A DNA stretch of 64,000 bases, taken from Porodaedalea pini (taxonomy: Eukaryota > Basidiomycota > Agaricomycetes > Hymenochaetales > Hymenochaetaceae). The position numbers were made by a program, and so were the translations under genes. The notes below the pieces were generated by a model. The model was not told where the DNA came from. It did no database searches and saw nothing but the letters and a program-made list of their open reading frames with translations. Positions 22,331-35,100 of the stretch are shown one piece after another; positions within the stretch are counted from its first letter, which is position 1, and each line of letters opens with the position of its first letter. The stretch is from contig NBAY01000023.1 in assembly GCA_002794775.1 (NCBI GenBank), positions 496,001 through 560,000 of the forward strand, in the 5' to 3' direction.

Positions 22331-23876
22331 CCAGATTCGATAAAATATAGTCAACCATCTGTACAATACCTAGATGCAAACAACATTGATGACTTTTCCG
22401 ATTATGAAGCCCCCACCGATGTGAACAAAGACAAAGAGCATGAGCAACTGTTCATGAGAGGAACTGGCAGACCCCAGCTGGACCTCCTCCTGAACGTTGG
22501 ACACAGCATAGCAGGTGAGATGAGAGAGGTGAACATGCATGCCCTCATAGACTTGGGGTGTACAGGATTGTGCATCGACATGAGGTTTGTCAAATGATAT
22601 GGATTAGAGACCAAACGTTACATTCAGCCCCTTGTGGTACTCAATGCTGATGGCACACACAATGAGGCTGGTTTGATCAACAACTACGTTGATGTCAAGC
22701 TTATGATAGGTCATCACAAGGAAAGAATTGTCCTTGCTGTAACATTGCTGGCATCTTTGAACATCTTCTTAGGGTATGACTGGCTTTGACATCATAACCC
22801 AGAGGTCAACTGGAAGATGGGTTCAATTGAATTCACCTGCTGTCTGAGTGAATGTGTGATGAAGGAGAGTGAGGTAGAAGAGATGAGGAGGGTGCGAGAG
22901 GTTCAAATGGACAAGGTGTCCTGGCCCACATATCTCAATGACTATGCTGATGTATTCTCAGAAAAGGGATTCGAGAAACTGCTGGAACACCGACTGTGGG
23001 ACCATGTTATCAACCTGAAACCCAACTTCAAACCCAGTGACTGTAAGATCTATCCACTGACACCAATGGAACAGGAGTCACTGAAGGATTTCCTTGAGGA
23101 GAACCTGAAGTCGGGCCACATAAGAAAGTCGATTTCGCTGATGTCATCACCTTTCTTCTTCATCAAGAAGGCCAACAAGTCCCTACACCCGATCCAGGAT
23201 TACCAAAAACTCAATGAGGGTACGATCAAAAACAAGTATCCTCTCCCTCTCATCAATGAACTTGTTGACAAGGTCAAGAAAGCAAAGTTCATCACTAAGC
23301 TTGACCTTCGCTGGGGGTACTATAACATCCGGATCCATGAAGGTGATGAATGGAAGGCAGTGTTCTGCACAAATATGGGCCTCTTCAAACCAACAGTCAT
23401 GTTCTTTGGCCTCTGTAATGCACCGGCAACTTTCCAGGCCTTCATAAACCACATTTTCAAGGGACTGATCTATGACAACCTGATCATCGTCTACCTTGAT
23501 GATATCCTAATCCTCTCTCAGACTCTCGAGGAGCATATCGAGACTTCGAGGCGCATCCTTCAGATCCTGCGAGAAAATGGCCTGTACCTGAAACCCGAAA
23601 AGTGTGAGTTCGATGCCAAGGTTGTAAAGTAACTCGGACACATCATCGGCAACGGTGAGATCAAGGCTGACCCGGCAAAGACAGAGGTGATTGCAGACTG
23701 GCCCGTCCCATGAAACGTTAAACAACTACAGCAGTTCCTCGGCATGGGCAACTGGCTACGACACTTCATCAAGGACTACAGCAAGGTAGTCCACCCATCA
23801 ACATCGCTGACAGGCAAGAAGGGCTGGGTATGGGAGACTGAACAGCAGGAAGTGTTCGAGGAGCTGAAGCGCCACC

Positions 23877-24307
23877 TGTTAGGCGGGAGTCCGGGAGACG
23901 ACTCGGACTGGGCAGGCCTCGGCTGACTGTCGTCTGGGACGTGCTATACTTGAGTAGAGACTTGGGACACGTTTACTCAGGCTAGGTTGTCACGGAGGTA
24001 AGAGGATTAATACAATGTACTCTACTACAGGAGGGGGGACGCGGTCTCACCTAGGTCGTCACGGAGGTAAGAGGAAAAGCAGAACAGGTGTTCAGATGCG
24101 ATTCCTCTTCCTTATATACAGTGATCACCTCGTGAGAACCGGTTGCCCCTTTGTCTATGATTACATAAAAGGGAGCGAAATGGAACGAATGAAGGTCATG
24201 TGAAAGGAGTGTGTGTTAGGCGGGTAAATATAATGAAAAGGACGAATATAATAAAGGAAATGGTAAAAGGGAAAATAAAGGAAAAGGTGAAAGTTCAGGT
24301 TCTAACA
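23877..24307 (-). repeat. Element 4 3' LTR (left on the map)
   Basis: 431 bp, TGTTAGGCGGG..TCTAACA as read on the plus strand. The polypurine tract (a C run on the plus strand) abuts it at 24308. Confidence 0.93.
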
Positions 24308-25169
24308 TTACCCCCCCTTCGAGGTTGGGCGTCCCGACCAACCATGATCGCGGTCGTCAGGCTCGGTGTCGACGAAGAGCGGACGGAGTTGTTGACGAGG
24401 GATGTTGAGTTTTTGAGGTGCACCGGGATGTTTGAGGTAGAACTCAGCGATCGCCTCCTTCGCGTTCTCGCCGAAGTCTGTCTCAGGCTGCCAAGTAGGT
24501 TCATTGTAGCCGACCCACTTGACAAGGTACTGTAGTTTCCCTTGGTGCAGACGTGAGTCTAAGACTTCCTCGAGTTCGTACTCCTCCTCGTTGTCGACGA
24601 TGTCTGGCGGCGGCGGCGGCGGCGGTTGCTTCTGGCTTTCAAAGGACGGTTCGACGGCGGGTTTCAGTAGGGCTTCGTTGAAGACAGGGTGGACCTTTTT
24701 CCATCGCTTTGGGAGTTTGAGCTTGTACATGCTCGCTCCTATCTTGTCGACTACGTCAAAGGGGCCGTACCATTTGTCTGCGAGTTTCTTTGTCGGCGAG
24801 TCCGTGCTGATGTTTCGCCCGTCAAGGAAGACCCTATCTCCAGCCTTGTACTTTACCGAAGCTCCTGCTGTCCGGTCATGGTAGCGCTTCATGTCCTCTG
24901 CTGCCTTGACTAGGTTGTCCTTAGCAACGCGATGAGTCTCCTTGATGTGTTTTGCGAATTCTTCCGCTGACATGTTAGTAGATGAGGTTTGCGTCGTGTC
25001 GAAGCTCAAGGGGTGACGTCCTGTGTTCGCGTAGAAGGGGGACATCTTCGTTGCTGAGTGTTCACGGTTGTTGTATGCGAACTCTGCGAGGGGGAGCCAG
25101 TCCTTCCAGTCCGATTGCTGATGGTTAACAAAGAGTCGAAGGTACTGTTCGAGCTCTTGGTTAACGCGT

Positions 25170-26157
25170 TGTGGAGATCCCGATGCCGCTGGCCTCGGAA
25201 TCGGCTCTATTAGGTTCGACTCGACTCAGGACAGTCTTACAAGTATCCCCGACGCATTTCAGGACAGTTTCAGTGTTTGGCAGTATTAACTCGATGCATA
25301 CAGCTTGGTTCTGCACCGGTGAGCCACCGAAGTCCATTTTGGGTCACATCTGGTATTGTTCCGAGCCTCCCGAAGCTTAATTACTCATGTTCTCGAGTTA
25401 CGGCTCCGAGTTCCGGCTATTTGGTGCTGTTTGGCTAGAGCCTCCGGTCTGTCTTTGTGTCCTTTGTACGCCGCTCAGAGGCTCAACCCTCTGTTGGTTA
25501 TTTAAACACTCATGTAAATGTCTCAAAAATACAAGTTTAGTTCCCCCGAGTCAGTCCCAGTCTTTGGTTCTCGTCTCCGTCGCCGTTCAGTGTCGTTCCG
25601 TCCGTTCCGTCTCGAGTCCTGTTTTCGGCCAAATCTTGCTTTCGCTATATCGCCCTCAGTTCTTAACCGATTCTCGAGCTCTCTTCAGATCCTTAATCTC
25701 GTCGAAAATCGCTTTCGAATACTGTCTTGTCTTGCACGATTCCGAGCCCGCGTCGTAGAGCTACGAAAATAGCTTTTGGTTCCGGGAGTTCCGTGCGTTC
25801 CGCCAGCCGCAACCGGTGCAACTGCTATATCTCCGTCAATTCTGCATTGCGTCTCGAGGTCTTTTCAGATTCAGAATCGTCTCGACGAATAGTATCGATT
25901 CCTGTCTTCACTGGCGAGTTTCCGAGCCCGGGTTGTCAAGATCGTAGTTGCTCTTTGTTCTCCGACCGCATTTAGGCACGTTTTGCCGGTCGTCCTTTGT
26001 ACTCGCGTCCTCGAGTCGACACCTAGCCCCGAGTATTCTATTACACTTCCCCACACTTCCTGACACTATCCCCTCCATCAGACACATTAGAGTGAACCCC
26101 CAGTGGCCGAACTCAACCAGGTCCGAGTCTGCCAGTAGACCGTACTGTCACCTTTCA
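25170..26157 (-). repeat. TG..CA element of about 1 kb, probable solo LTR, copy B
   Basis: 988 bp; on the minus strand it begins TGAAAGGTGACAG and ends GGGATCTCCACA. GCGT flanks both sides (25166-25169, 26158-26161). No coding capacity. It cuts the integrase between QTER and VNQE. Confidence 0.7.
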
Positions 26158-28134
26158 GCGTTCCGTTTGACCATCCGTCTGTGGATGGTACGCTGTCGAC
26201 GGGTTGCCTTCAATGTGCAGAAGCTTGTACAGCTCCTTCATCATCGACGCATCGAACTGCGTGCCTCGGTCATGGATGATCTTCTTCGGTAGGCCATGGA
26301 GGCGGAAGACGTGGTCGCGGTACAGCTGGGCCATGCCTTCTGCTGACAGCCTCGTCATCGTCGGGATCGCGTGCATCTGCTTCGAGAACCTATCCACGAA
26401 GACGCAGATCGCATTGTGTCCCTTGGAGTCCGGGAGCTCTCCGATTAGGTCGACCGTAACAATTTCCCAGGGTCCTTCAGGGACAGCGTTTGGATGAAGC
26501 GGTCTCGACCTCGACGTTCTTAAGGCTTTTGTCCATTGACAACGGTCGCATCCTCGGACGTATGCTCGGACGTCGGAGAACATCAATGCCCACCAGAAAT
26601 CGCGACAGACGAGTTCTACTGTTTTCGACGCTCCCGGATGACCAGCCAGAACTGAGTCGTGGCACTCCCGCAACATGGCCTCCCTTATTGTCGATGGAAC
26701 ATACACCTTGCCTTTCATCCGCCACAACTTGTCGACCTCCACCAGACCCGTAGGTCTCTTCGACTCGTCCTGCGCCCTCTGCGCTTCACCAACTTGTTCC
26801 AACACCTCGTCGCGCGATGTCCGCACCACTCCACGGTTCAACCACTTATCCTTGATGAACATGACCCCATCGTTGTCATCCTTGCCCTGATCATAGCCCG
26901 CCTTGCGTGATAGCAGGTCGGCCTTGCCCATCGTCTTGCCCGACTTGTGTTCGAGGTGGAAGTTGAATTCTTCAAGTTCGGTCCGCCAGTGAGCTTGGCG
27001 ATAGCTCAGCTTCTGCGCCGACCTGAAGCAGGTGAGGTTGGCGTGGTCAGACCAGATTTCAATCTTGTGGCGAGCGCCAAGGAGGTATTGTCGCCACTCC
27101 TTGAGCACTGAAACGATCGCGAGCATCTCCTTGTCGTAGATCTCGTAGTTTCGTTCTGCCGGTTCGAGTGCTTCTGATCTGTAGGCGATCACCCTCCACT
27201 TCCCTTCCTGCTTCTGCAACAACACACCACCGAGCGCAAAGTTCGACGAGTCCGCTTCTACGCGGAAAGGGCCCTCGTCATTGGCGATGGCTAGGACTGG
27301 AGGTGAGCAGAGATGTCGTCTCAGCTCCTCGAACGCTTCTTGCTGTTCGGTCTCCCATACCCAGTCCTTCTTGCCAGTTAACGACGTCAACGGTCGGACC
27401 ACCTTGCTGTAGTCCTTAATAAACCGTCTCAGCCAGTTTCCCATACCGAGGAACTGTTGCAGCTCCTTGAGGTTCCATGGGACTGGCCAGTTCGCAATCG
27501 CCTCCGTCTTTGCCAGGTCAGCCCTGATTTCGCCATTGCCAATGATGTGGCCGAGGTATTTGACGACCTTGGCATCAAACTCGCACTTCTCCGGCTTCAG
27601 GTACAGGCCATTTTCTCAGAGGATCTGGAGTACGTGCCTCGACGTGTTGATATGCTCCTCCATGGTTTCCGAGAGGATCAGGATGTCGTCGAGGTATACA
27701 ATGATCAAGTTCGCGTAGATTAGGTCCTTAAAGATGTGGTTGACAAAGGCCTGGAAAGTGGCCGGCGCATTGCAAAGGCCAAAAAACATGACCGTCGGTT
27801 CGAAGAGGCCCATGTTCATGCGAAACGCTGCCTTCCATTCGTCACCCTCGCGGATCCGGATATTGTAGTACCCCCAGCGAAGGTCAAGCTTAGTGATGTA
27901 CTTCACTTTCTTGACCTTGTCGACGAGTTCGTCAATGAGAGGGAGGGGATACTTGTTCTTGATCGTACCGTCATTGAGCTTACGGTAATCCTGGATCGGG
28001 CGTAGCGATTTGTCGGCCTTCTTAATGAAGAAGAAGGGCGACGCCATGGGCGATATCGACCGTCGAATGCGACCTGATTTCAGATTTTCATCAAGGAAGT
28101 CCTTGAGTGACTGCTGCTCAGTTGGCGTGAGCGG

Positions 28135-29131
28135 TGAAAGGTGACGGTACGGTCTACTGGCAGACTCGGACCTGGTTGAGTTCGGCCACTGGGGGTTCAC
28201 TCTAATGTGTCTGATGGAGGGGATAGTGTCAGGAAGTGTGGGGAAGTGTAATAGAATACTCGGGACTAGGTGTCGACTCGAGGACGCGAGTACAAAGGAC
28301 GACCGGCAAAACGTGCCTAAATGTGGTCGGAGAACAAAGAGCAACTACGATCTTGACAACCCGGGCTCGGAAACTCGCCAGTGAAGACAGGAATCGATAC
28401 TATTCGTCGAGACGATTCTGAATCTGAAAAGACCTCGAGACGCAATGCAGAATTGACGGAGATATAGCAGTTGCACTGGTTGCGGCTGGCGGAACGCACG
28501 GAACTCCCGGAACCAAAAGCTATTTTCGTAGCTCTACGACGCGGGCTCGGAATCGTGCAAGAAAAGACAGTGTTCGAAAGCGATTTTCGACGAGATTAAG
28601 AATCTGAAGAGAGCTCGGGAAACGGATAAGAACTGAGGGCGATATAGCGAAAGCAAGATTTGGCCGAAAACGGGACTCGAGACGGAACGGACGGAACGGA
28701 CGGAACGACACTAAACGGTGACGGAGACGAGAACTAAAGACTGGGACTGACTCAGGGGAACTAAACTTTTATTTTTGAGACATTTACATGAGTGTTTAAA
28801 TAACCAACAGAGGGTTGAGCCTCTGAGCGGCGTACAAAGGACACAAAGACAGACCGGAGGCTCTAGCCAAACAACACCAAATAGCCGGAACTCGGAGCCG
28901 TAACTCGAGAACATGAGTAATTAAGCTTCGGGAGGCTCGGAACAATACCAGATGTGACCCAAAACGGACTTCGGTGGCTCACCGGTGCAGAACCAAGCTA
29001 TATGCGTCGAGTTAATACTGCCAAACACTGAAACTGTCCTGAAATGCGTCGGGGATACTTGTAAGACTGTCCTGAGTCGAGTCAAACCTAATAGAGCCGA
29101 TTCCGAGGCCAGCGGCATCGGGATCTCCACA
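28135..29131 (+). repeat. TG..CA element of about 1 kb, probable solo LTR, copy A
   Basis: 997 bp, closely similar to copy B but in the opposite orientation. Flanked by GCGG (28131-28134, 29132-29135). It cuts pol just before the RT domain. With copy B it forms an inverted pair about 2 kb apart. Confidence 0.7.
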
Positions 29132-29929
29132 GCGGGTAGATCTTACAGTCGCTCGGTTTGAAGTCAGGCTTCAGGTCGATGACATGGTCCCAGGGTCGGT
29201 GTTCCGGCAGCTTCTCAAAACCTTTTTCGCTGAAAACGTCGGCGTAGTCGTCGAGGTATGCGGGCCAGGACGTCTTGTCCATTCGCATCTCACTCACGCT
29301 CCTCATCTGTTCCACCACCTTCTTCACCTTGCCTAGGTCCTCCACCATCTCCCTCTCGATTGCACATTCTTCTGGACAGCGGGTGAATTCGATCGAACCC
29401 GTTTTCCAGTTGACTTCTGGATTGTGACGTCGAAGCCAGTCGTACCCCAGGAAGATGTTTGACGATGCTAGGGATGTTACTGCGAGGACGATCCTTTCCT
29501 GGTGATGGTCGATCATGAGCTCGACGTCAACGTACTCCTCGATCAATCCGGCCTCATTGTGCGTGCCATCGGCGTTGAGCACCGCGAGGGGTCGAATGTA
29601 GTGTTTCGTTTCCAACCCGTACCTCTCAACGAACCTGACGTCGATGCAGGATCCCGTGCATCCCGAATCCACAAGGGCATGCGCATCTACCTCTCTCGCC
29701 TCACCCGCTATTTCATGCTCAACGGTCAGGAGAAGGTCCAGCTGGCGTCCGCCAGTTCCTCTCATGAATAGTTGCTCATACTCTTCATCTTTGTTCACAC
29801 CGGTGGGGAATTCATAATCGGGAAAACCATCGACATCGTTTGCATCTATGTATTGTACAGACAGTTGGTTATATTTTAGTGAGTCCGGATTCGAAGTTCC
29901 TTGTTCTTCTCGGTCAGTCGCCCCGATGG

Positions 29930-31255
29930 CTACGCCTGACCACTCGCAAAACCCTGCAAGTCGATGACCTCTTCGTCATTGTCTTCTTCCTCCACATAGT
30001 CCTCCACCGTCAACCTTCGAGTGTCCACGACTTCCTCGAATGCCGACTCCTTCATCGCGCCGAGCTCGTCAGCGATGAGGCGGCGCTTGCCCGGTGCCAT
30101 CAATTCCAACATACGCTGGATGATCGGCTTCGCCTGCGGACATTTGTCCTTAAAGTGTCCCAGTCCGCCGCAAATCCAGCATGCGCGCTTTCATTGCGCC
30201 TCATTCATCGAGACGTCCATCGGTTGGCCGGCACCTCCGAAAGTGATGCCCGTCGTGTCACGCTTATCGGCGTGCGGGGCTGCTGTCTGTCGGCGTGCAG
30301 GAGGCCCTTGTTGGGGCGTCGGACGGGGCGTGAACGGCAATGTACGACCTCGTTGGATGGCGCGGATCTGCTGTTCGCCCCGATCGATCTCAATGGCCTT
30401 CTTTTTCCATACCTCATACGTTGTTGGCACGGGCGTCGACCTCAACACGCCGCGGACCACCTCGATGTTCATCGTGCGTTGTAAGCGGTCACAAATGACG
30501 CCTTCGTCCTTCAGCTCCGCTGCCTTGATGATCACGTCGAGGTCCTGGAAAAACTGGTCGGCAGAGAGGTCCTTCTGGATCTTGTCTCGGAACTTCTTTA
30601 GCGCCTTCTCCTTCCTGTTCGGATCATCGAAGGAGGCATCCAGTCGTTCCTGGAACTTGGCCCAGTCGTCCGTAAAGCTCACGACGCCATTTGTGGTGAA
30701 TTCCTGGACGTAGTTTTGCGCCCACATTGACGCGTTGCCACCCTTGAGGTAAGAGAGGGCGACATAGATCTTGCTCAACGACGAGGGATACCTCGTGGGG
30801 TTCGCCGAGACGAAGAGTAGGACTTCGCGCTTGAAGTTGAGGTAGTCATCGCCGCCAGCGAATTCGCGTGGCCGGGCGACGTCAATCGAGGGAGCTGAGG
30901 CTTGGGCTGCAGGGACGTTCGTTGCTGCTCGGGTGAAGGCGGCAGCTACAATCGCTGCGATCTCTTGTTGCTGCCTTTGAGTGAAACCTTCAGCCATCGC
31001 TGGTACGGGCGTATGTGTCAGGCGTTCAGGGGGTGTCGGCGATGACGAGTCTCTATGGGGTGTACGATAGCCTCCTGGTTTGCTTGGGAGGACGACCAAC
31101 GATGTCGAGACTGTCGGTGATGATGGTGCACGGGGAGGTCGAGGCGCCCAACGAGTTCGCTCGCCGGAAGACGGGTCAGTTGAGTACCAGGCGTGCCTAG
31201 TGTCACTCCACCAGAGATTATGAGTGACGTGATTTCTGTCGTCCGCTACGTACAA
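29930..31255 (-). pseudogene. Element 4 gag, one stop
   Basis: Capsid region with GFTQRQQQEIAAIVAAAF, YLNFKREVLLFVSANPTRY and MWAQNYVQEF, then a basic stretch and the zinc knuckle CWICGGLGHFKDKC. A TGA at 30191-30193 after MNEAQ separates the capsid from the knuckle. Gag ends in ASGQA; the pol frame that follows is -1 relative to it. Confidence 0.9.
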
Positions 31256-31722
31256 TTGGCGTTCTGCGTCGTAGCGTGAAGAAGAGGGGAAAGCCCGCTG
31301 TTGTTCCTCGGTGAGATCTATTTTGACTATGTCGGGGGGGGAACAGGTAGGGGCTGGTTGTCCGGATGTATGTTACGCTGACGAAGGACAGGTTCGTCAG
31401 CGAGTTTGATGACCAAACGGAAGGAGGCGGCCGAGATCACAATCAACAACGACGTCGAGGACTGTACACGGTGTGTTACCCACGTCCAGGTCAGATGGTT
31501 CCTCCACCAGAGGGAGAGGCGGAGAGCCAGGATCGGGAGAGGTCGGGTGTAGGTTTATGTAATACACGAACGTCTGAAAACGTCCGGGCAGGGTTGAGGG
31601 TTTGTCGTTTAGGGGTTCTACACGTCAAGTCCGTCGAGGGGAGCGCTCCTCTAGACCGAGTGAAGGCGAGTCGACAGCGACGACGTACGCTGGGGATGAG
31701 CCTGGGTGGGGTTCTGCTTTTA

Positions 31723-32153
31723 TGTTAGGCGGGAGTCCGGGAGACGACTCGGACTGGGCAGGCCTCGGCTGACTGTCGTCTGGGACGTGCTATACTCGAG
31801 TAGAGACTCGGGACACGTTTACTCAGGCTAGGTTGTCACGGAGGTAAGAGGATTAATACAATGTACTCTACTACAGGAGGGGGGACGCGGTCTCACCTAG
31901 GTCGTCACGGAGGTAAGAGGAAAAGCAGAACAGGTGTTCAGATGCGATTCCTCTTCCTTATATACAGTGATCACCTCGTGAGAACCGGTTGCCCCTTTGT
32001 CTATGATTACATAAAAGGGAGCGAAATGGAACGAATGAAGGTCATGTGAAAGGAGTGTGTGTTAGGCGGGTAAATATAATGAAAAGGACGAATATAATAA
32101 AGGAAATGGTAAAAGGGAAAATAAAGGAAAAGGTGAAAGTTCAGGTTCTAACA
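31723..32153 (-). repeat. Element 4 5' LTR (right on the map)
   Basis: 431 bp. The self-primer complement lies just inside it at about 31711-31721. Confidence 0.93.
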
Positions 32154-35100
32154 CCACCTTAGCTCACCTCCAGTCCTGGTGATCGCCAATGACAATGGCC
32201 CTTTCTGCATCAAGGCAGACTTGTTGAACTACATGCTTGGTGGTGTCCTGTTGCAGAAGCAGGAAGGGAAGTGGAGGGTAATTGCATACCGGTCAGAGGC
32301 ACTTCTACCCATGGAACAGAACTATGAGATCTACAACAAGGAGATGCTCACGATCGTTTCAGCATTAAAGGAGTGGTGGCAATATCTTCTCAGTGCCAAG
32401 CACAAGTTTAAGGTCTGGTCCAACTATGCTAACCTAACGCACTTCAGGTCAGCACAAAAGCTGAGCTATTGTCAAGCTTGCTGGCAGACAGAACTCGAGG
32501 AATTCAACTTCCACCTCAAACACAAGCCGGGGAAGACAATGGGCAAAGTGGACCTTCTATCATGCAAAGCTGGATATGATGAAGGCAGGGATGACAATGA
32601 TAGTATCATGTTCATCAAGGAGAAGTGGTTGAATTGGGGAGTGGTGAGAACATCGCGTGACGAGGTGTTGGATCAGGTGGGTGAAGCACAGAGGGTGCAA
32701 GATGAGTCAGAGAGGCCGATGGGTATGACAAGGGCCGACAGGTTGTGGCAGATGAAAGGCAAGATTTACATGCCATCGACAATGAAGGAGGCTGTATTGC
32801 AAGAGTGCCATGACTCCATCCTGGCTGGACATCCAGGAGCATCGAAGATGGTGGAGCTCATGCCTCGTGACTTTTGGTAGGCCTTGATGTTCTCAGACGT
32901 AAGATCATATGTCTGAGGCTGCGACCACTGCCAACAGACAAAGGTGCTTAGGGCATCGAGATCAAGGCTGCTCCATCCAAATGTGGTTCCCAAAGGCCCT
33001 TGGGAAATTGTCACAGTCGACCTCATCAGAGAGCTGCCAGACTCAAAGGGACACAATTTGATCTGCATCTTCATGGACAGGTTCTCAAAGCAGATGCACG
33101 CAATCCTGATGACAATGAAACTGTCAGTGGAAGGCATGGCACAGTTGTACCACGACCACGTCTTCTGCTTCCATGGCCTACTGAGGAAGATCATCCATGA
33201 CAGAGGTATGCAGTTTGATGCGTCAATGACGAAGGAGCTATACAAACTCCTGCACATCGAAGGCAACCCATCAATGGCATATCACCCACAAATGGACAGT
33301 CAAACAGAATGTGTCAACCAAGAGCTCGAACAGTACCTTTGACTCTTTGTTAACCATTGGCAATCGGACTGAAAGGACTGGCTCCCTCTTGCAGAGTTTG
33401 CATACAACAACTGTGAACACTTGGTGATGAAGATGTCCTCCTTCTGTGTGAATACCAGATGTCATCCCTTGAGCTTCGACATGACGTGAACCTCATCTGC
33501 TAACATGTCAGTGGAAGAATTTGCAAAGCACATCAAGGAGACTCATCACATCATGAAGGACAATCTGGTCAAGGCAGTGGAGGACATGAAGCACTACCAT
33601 GACCAGACAGCAGGGACTTCGATAGAGTACAAGGCTGGAGACAAGGTCTTCCTCAACAGGCAAAACATCAGCACAGATTCACCAACAAAGAAGCTTGCTG
33701 ACAAGTGGTACGGTCCCTTCGACATCGTTGACAAGGTAGGAGCAAGCGCATACAAGCTCAAGCTTCCAAAACAATGGAAAAAGGTCCACCCTGTCTTCAA
33801 TGAGGCCCTGCTGAAACCGGCTGTTGAACCATCCTTTGAGAGCCAGAAACAACCACTGCCGCTGCCACCTGACATTGTCAACAACAAGGAAGAGTACGAG
33901 ATCGAAGAGGTTCTAGACTCATGCCTACACTGAGGGAAGCTCCAGTACCTCATTAAGTGGGTCAGCTACAATGAACTGACTTGGCAGCCTGAGATGGACT
34001 TCGGCGAGAATGCAAAGGAGGCGATCACAGAATTCTATCAAAAACATCCTGGTGCACCTCATAAACTCAAAATCCCTTGACAACACCTCCATCCACTCTT
34101 TGTAGACACTGAGCCAGATGACCACGATCTTGGTTGGTCGGGATGCCCAACCTTGAGGGGGGGGGTAATGTCAGAACTCAAACTTTCACCTTTTCTTTTA
34201 TTTTCCTTTTTACCATTTCCTTTACTTTAATCACTCCCTTTTCATTATATTTAACTGCCTTTTCAATCATTTCCCACACTCCCTTACACCTGACCTTCAT
34301 TCATTCCATTCTACTCCTTTTATGTAATCTTAGACAATTGGGCAACTGGTTCTCATGAGGTGATTGCTGTATATAAGGAAGAGGAATCACATCTGAACAC
34401 CTGTTCTGCTTTTCCTCTTACCTCTGCGATGACCTAGGTGAGACTGCGTCCTCCTCCTGTAGTAGAGTACATTGTATTAATTCTCTAGCCTGAGTACAGC
34501 GTGTCCCAAGTCCCCACTCGAGTATAGCACATCCCAGACAACAGTCAGCCAAGGCCTGCCTAGTCCGAGTCATCTCCCAGACTCCTGCCTAACACTTCAC
34601 CCAACTTATCTATCATTGCAATTTTGTGAGACTCCTTATCCCCCCTTTTTCTTTGGAACATTTACAGTTCACCTGCACTCCATGAATTTAAAGATGCCCT
34701 GCCTGTTCTTGATTCTCCTTCTCATATTGTTGTGGGTGACTTCAATTGTCACTCCCAACTCTGGTTGCTTCCCTCTCAGACAGCTAATTTGTCTAATTCT
34801 CATGCTCTCACTGACTGGATCAGCAATTGTGGCCTCGTCATTTGCAACCCTCCCAATCAACCCTTGTATTTCTATCATGCAACAAATCACTATTCTATTA
34901 TTGATCTCGTCATTGCTTCAGATGATTTTTCTCCCCAACTCCTTGAATCAATTATCATTTCTGACCCCTCACTAGACATTTCTTCTGACCACATGCCCAT
35001 TCACTTTTCTTTTAATATTAATGTCATTCCCTCCCTGACCCAACCTTCCCTTCATTTGATTCACTCTCACAATCTACCCACATTTGTGGTGGAATTTTGT

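Larger units (their letters stand above)
24308..29900 (-). pseudogene. Element 4 pol, one stop and two inserts
   Basis: Reading right to left: a short N-terminus (SVQYIDANDVDGF), protease LVDSGCTGSCID, RT (YLDDILIL near 27690), RNase H (VEADSSNFALGGVL), integrase zinc finger and core (VDLIGELPDSKG, HDRGTQFD, TERVNQELEQYL) and a C-terminal chromodomain (LQYLVKWVGYNEPTWQPE). Inserts lie at KIYP/LTPTEQQ and QTER/VNQEL, and removing each with one duplication restores the frame. The single stop is TGA after SRHVLQIL. Confidence 0.93.
23877..32153 (-). mobile_element. Ty3/gypsy chromovirus, element 4, youngest copy
   Basis: 8277 bp including two inserts of about 1 kb. LTRs at 23877-24307 and 31723-32153 (431 bp each) show only two differences, both C/T at CpG (23951 vs 31797 and 23963 vs 31809). 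Target duplication CCACC at 23872-23876 and 32154-32158. CpG content is visibly higher than in the surrounding element 2. After removing the two inserts I find one stop in gag and one in pol, both TGA in place of an expected CGA. Confidence 0.95.
22325..34160 (+). pseudogene. Element 2 pol, interrupted by element 4
   Basis: Protease remnant (ALIDLGCTG), RT with [10 protein letters not shown] near 23490-23520, and RNase H up to 23876. Element 4 then intervenes, and RNase H, integrase (VDLIRELPDSKG, HDRGMQFDAS) and chromodomain remnants follow at 32159-34160. Joining across the CCACC duplication gives EELKRHL/SSPPVL. Stops are mainly TGA. Confidence 0.9.
19998..34594 (+). mobile_element. Ty3/gypsy chromovirus, element 2 (host of element 4)
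   Basis: LTRs at 19998-20433 and 34169-34594 and target duplication CTTCA (19993-19997, 34595-34599). Its own sequence is about 6.3 kb once element 4 is removed. Gag and pol carry many TGA stops. It lies in the LINE endonuclease; excision restores HHPLSPSPNLSII. It belongs to the same family as elements 3, 4 and 5. Confidence 0.93.

Noticed and set aside
25170..29131. A single large foldback or palindromic element covering the inverted pair
   Set aside because: The sequence between the two copies is pol of element 4, and each copy has its own short target duplication.
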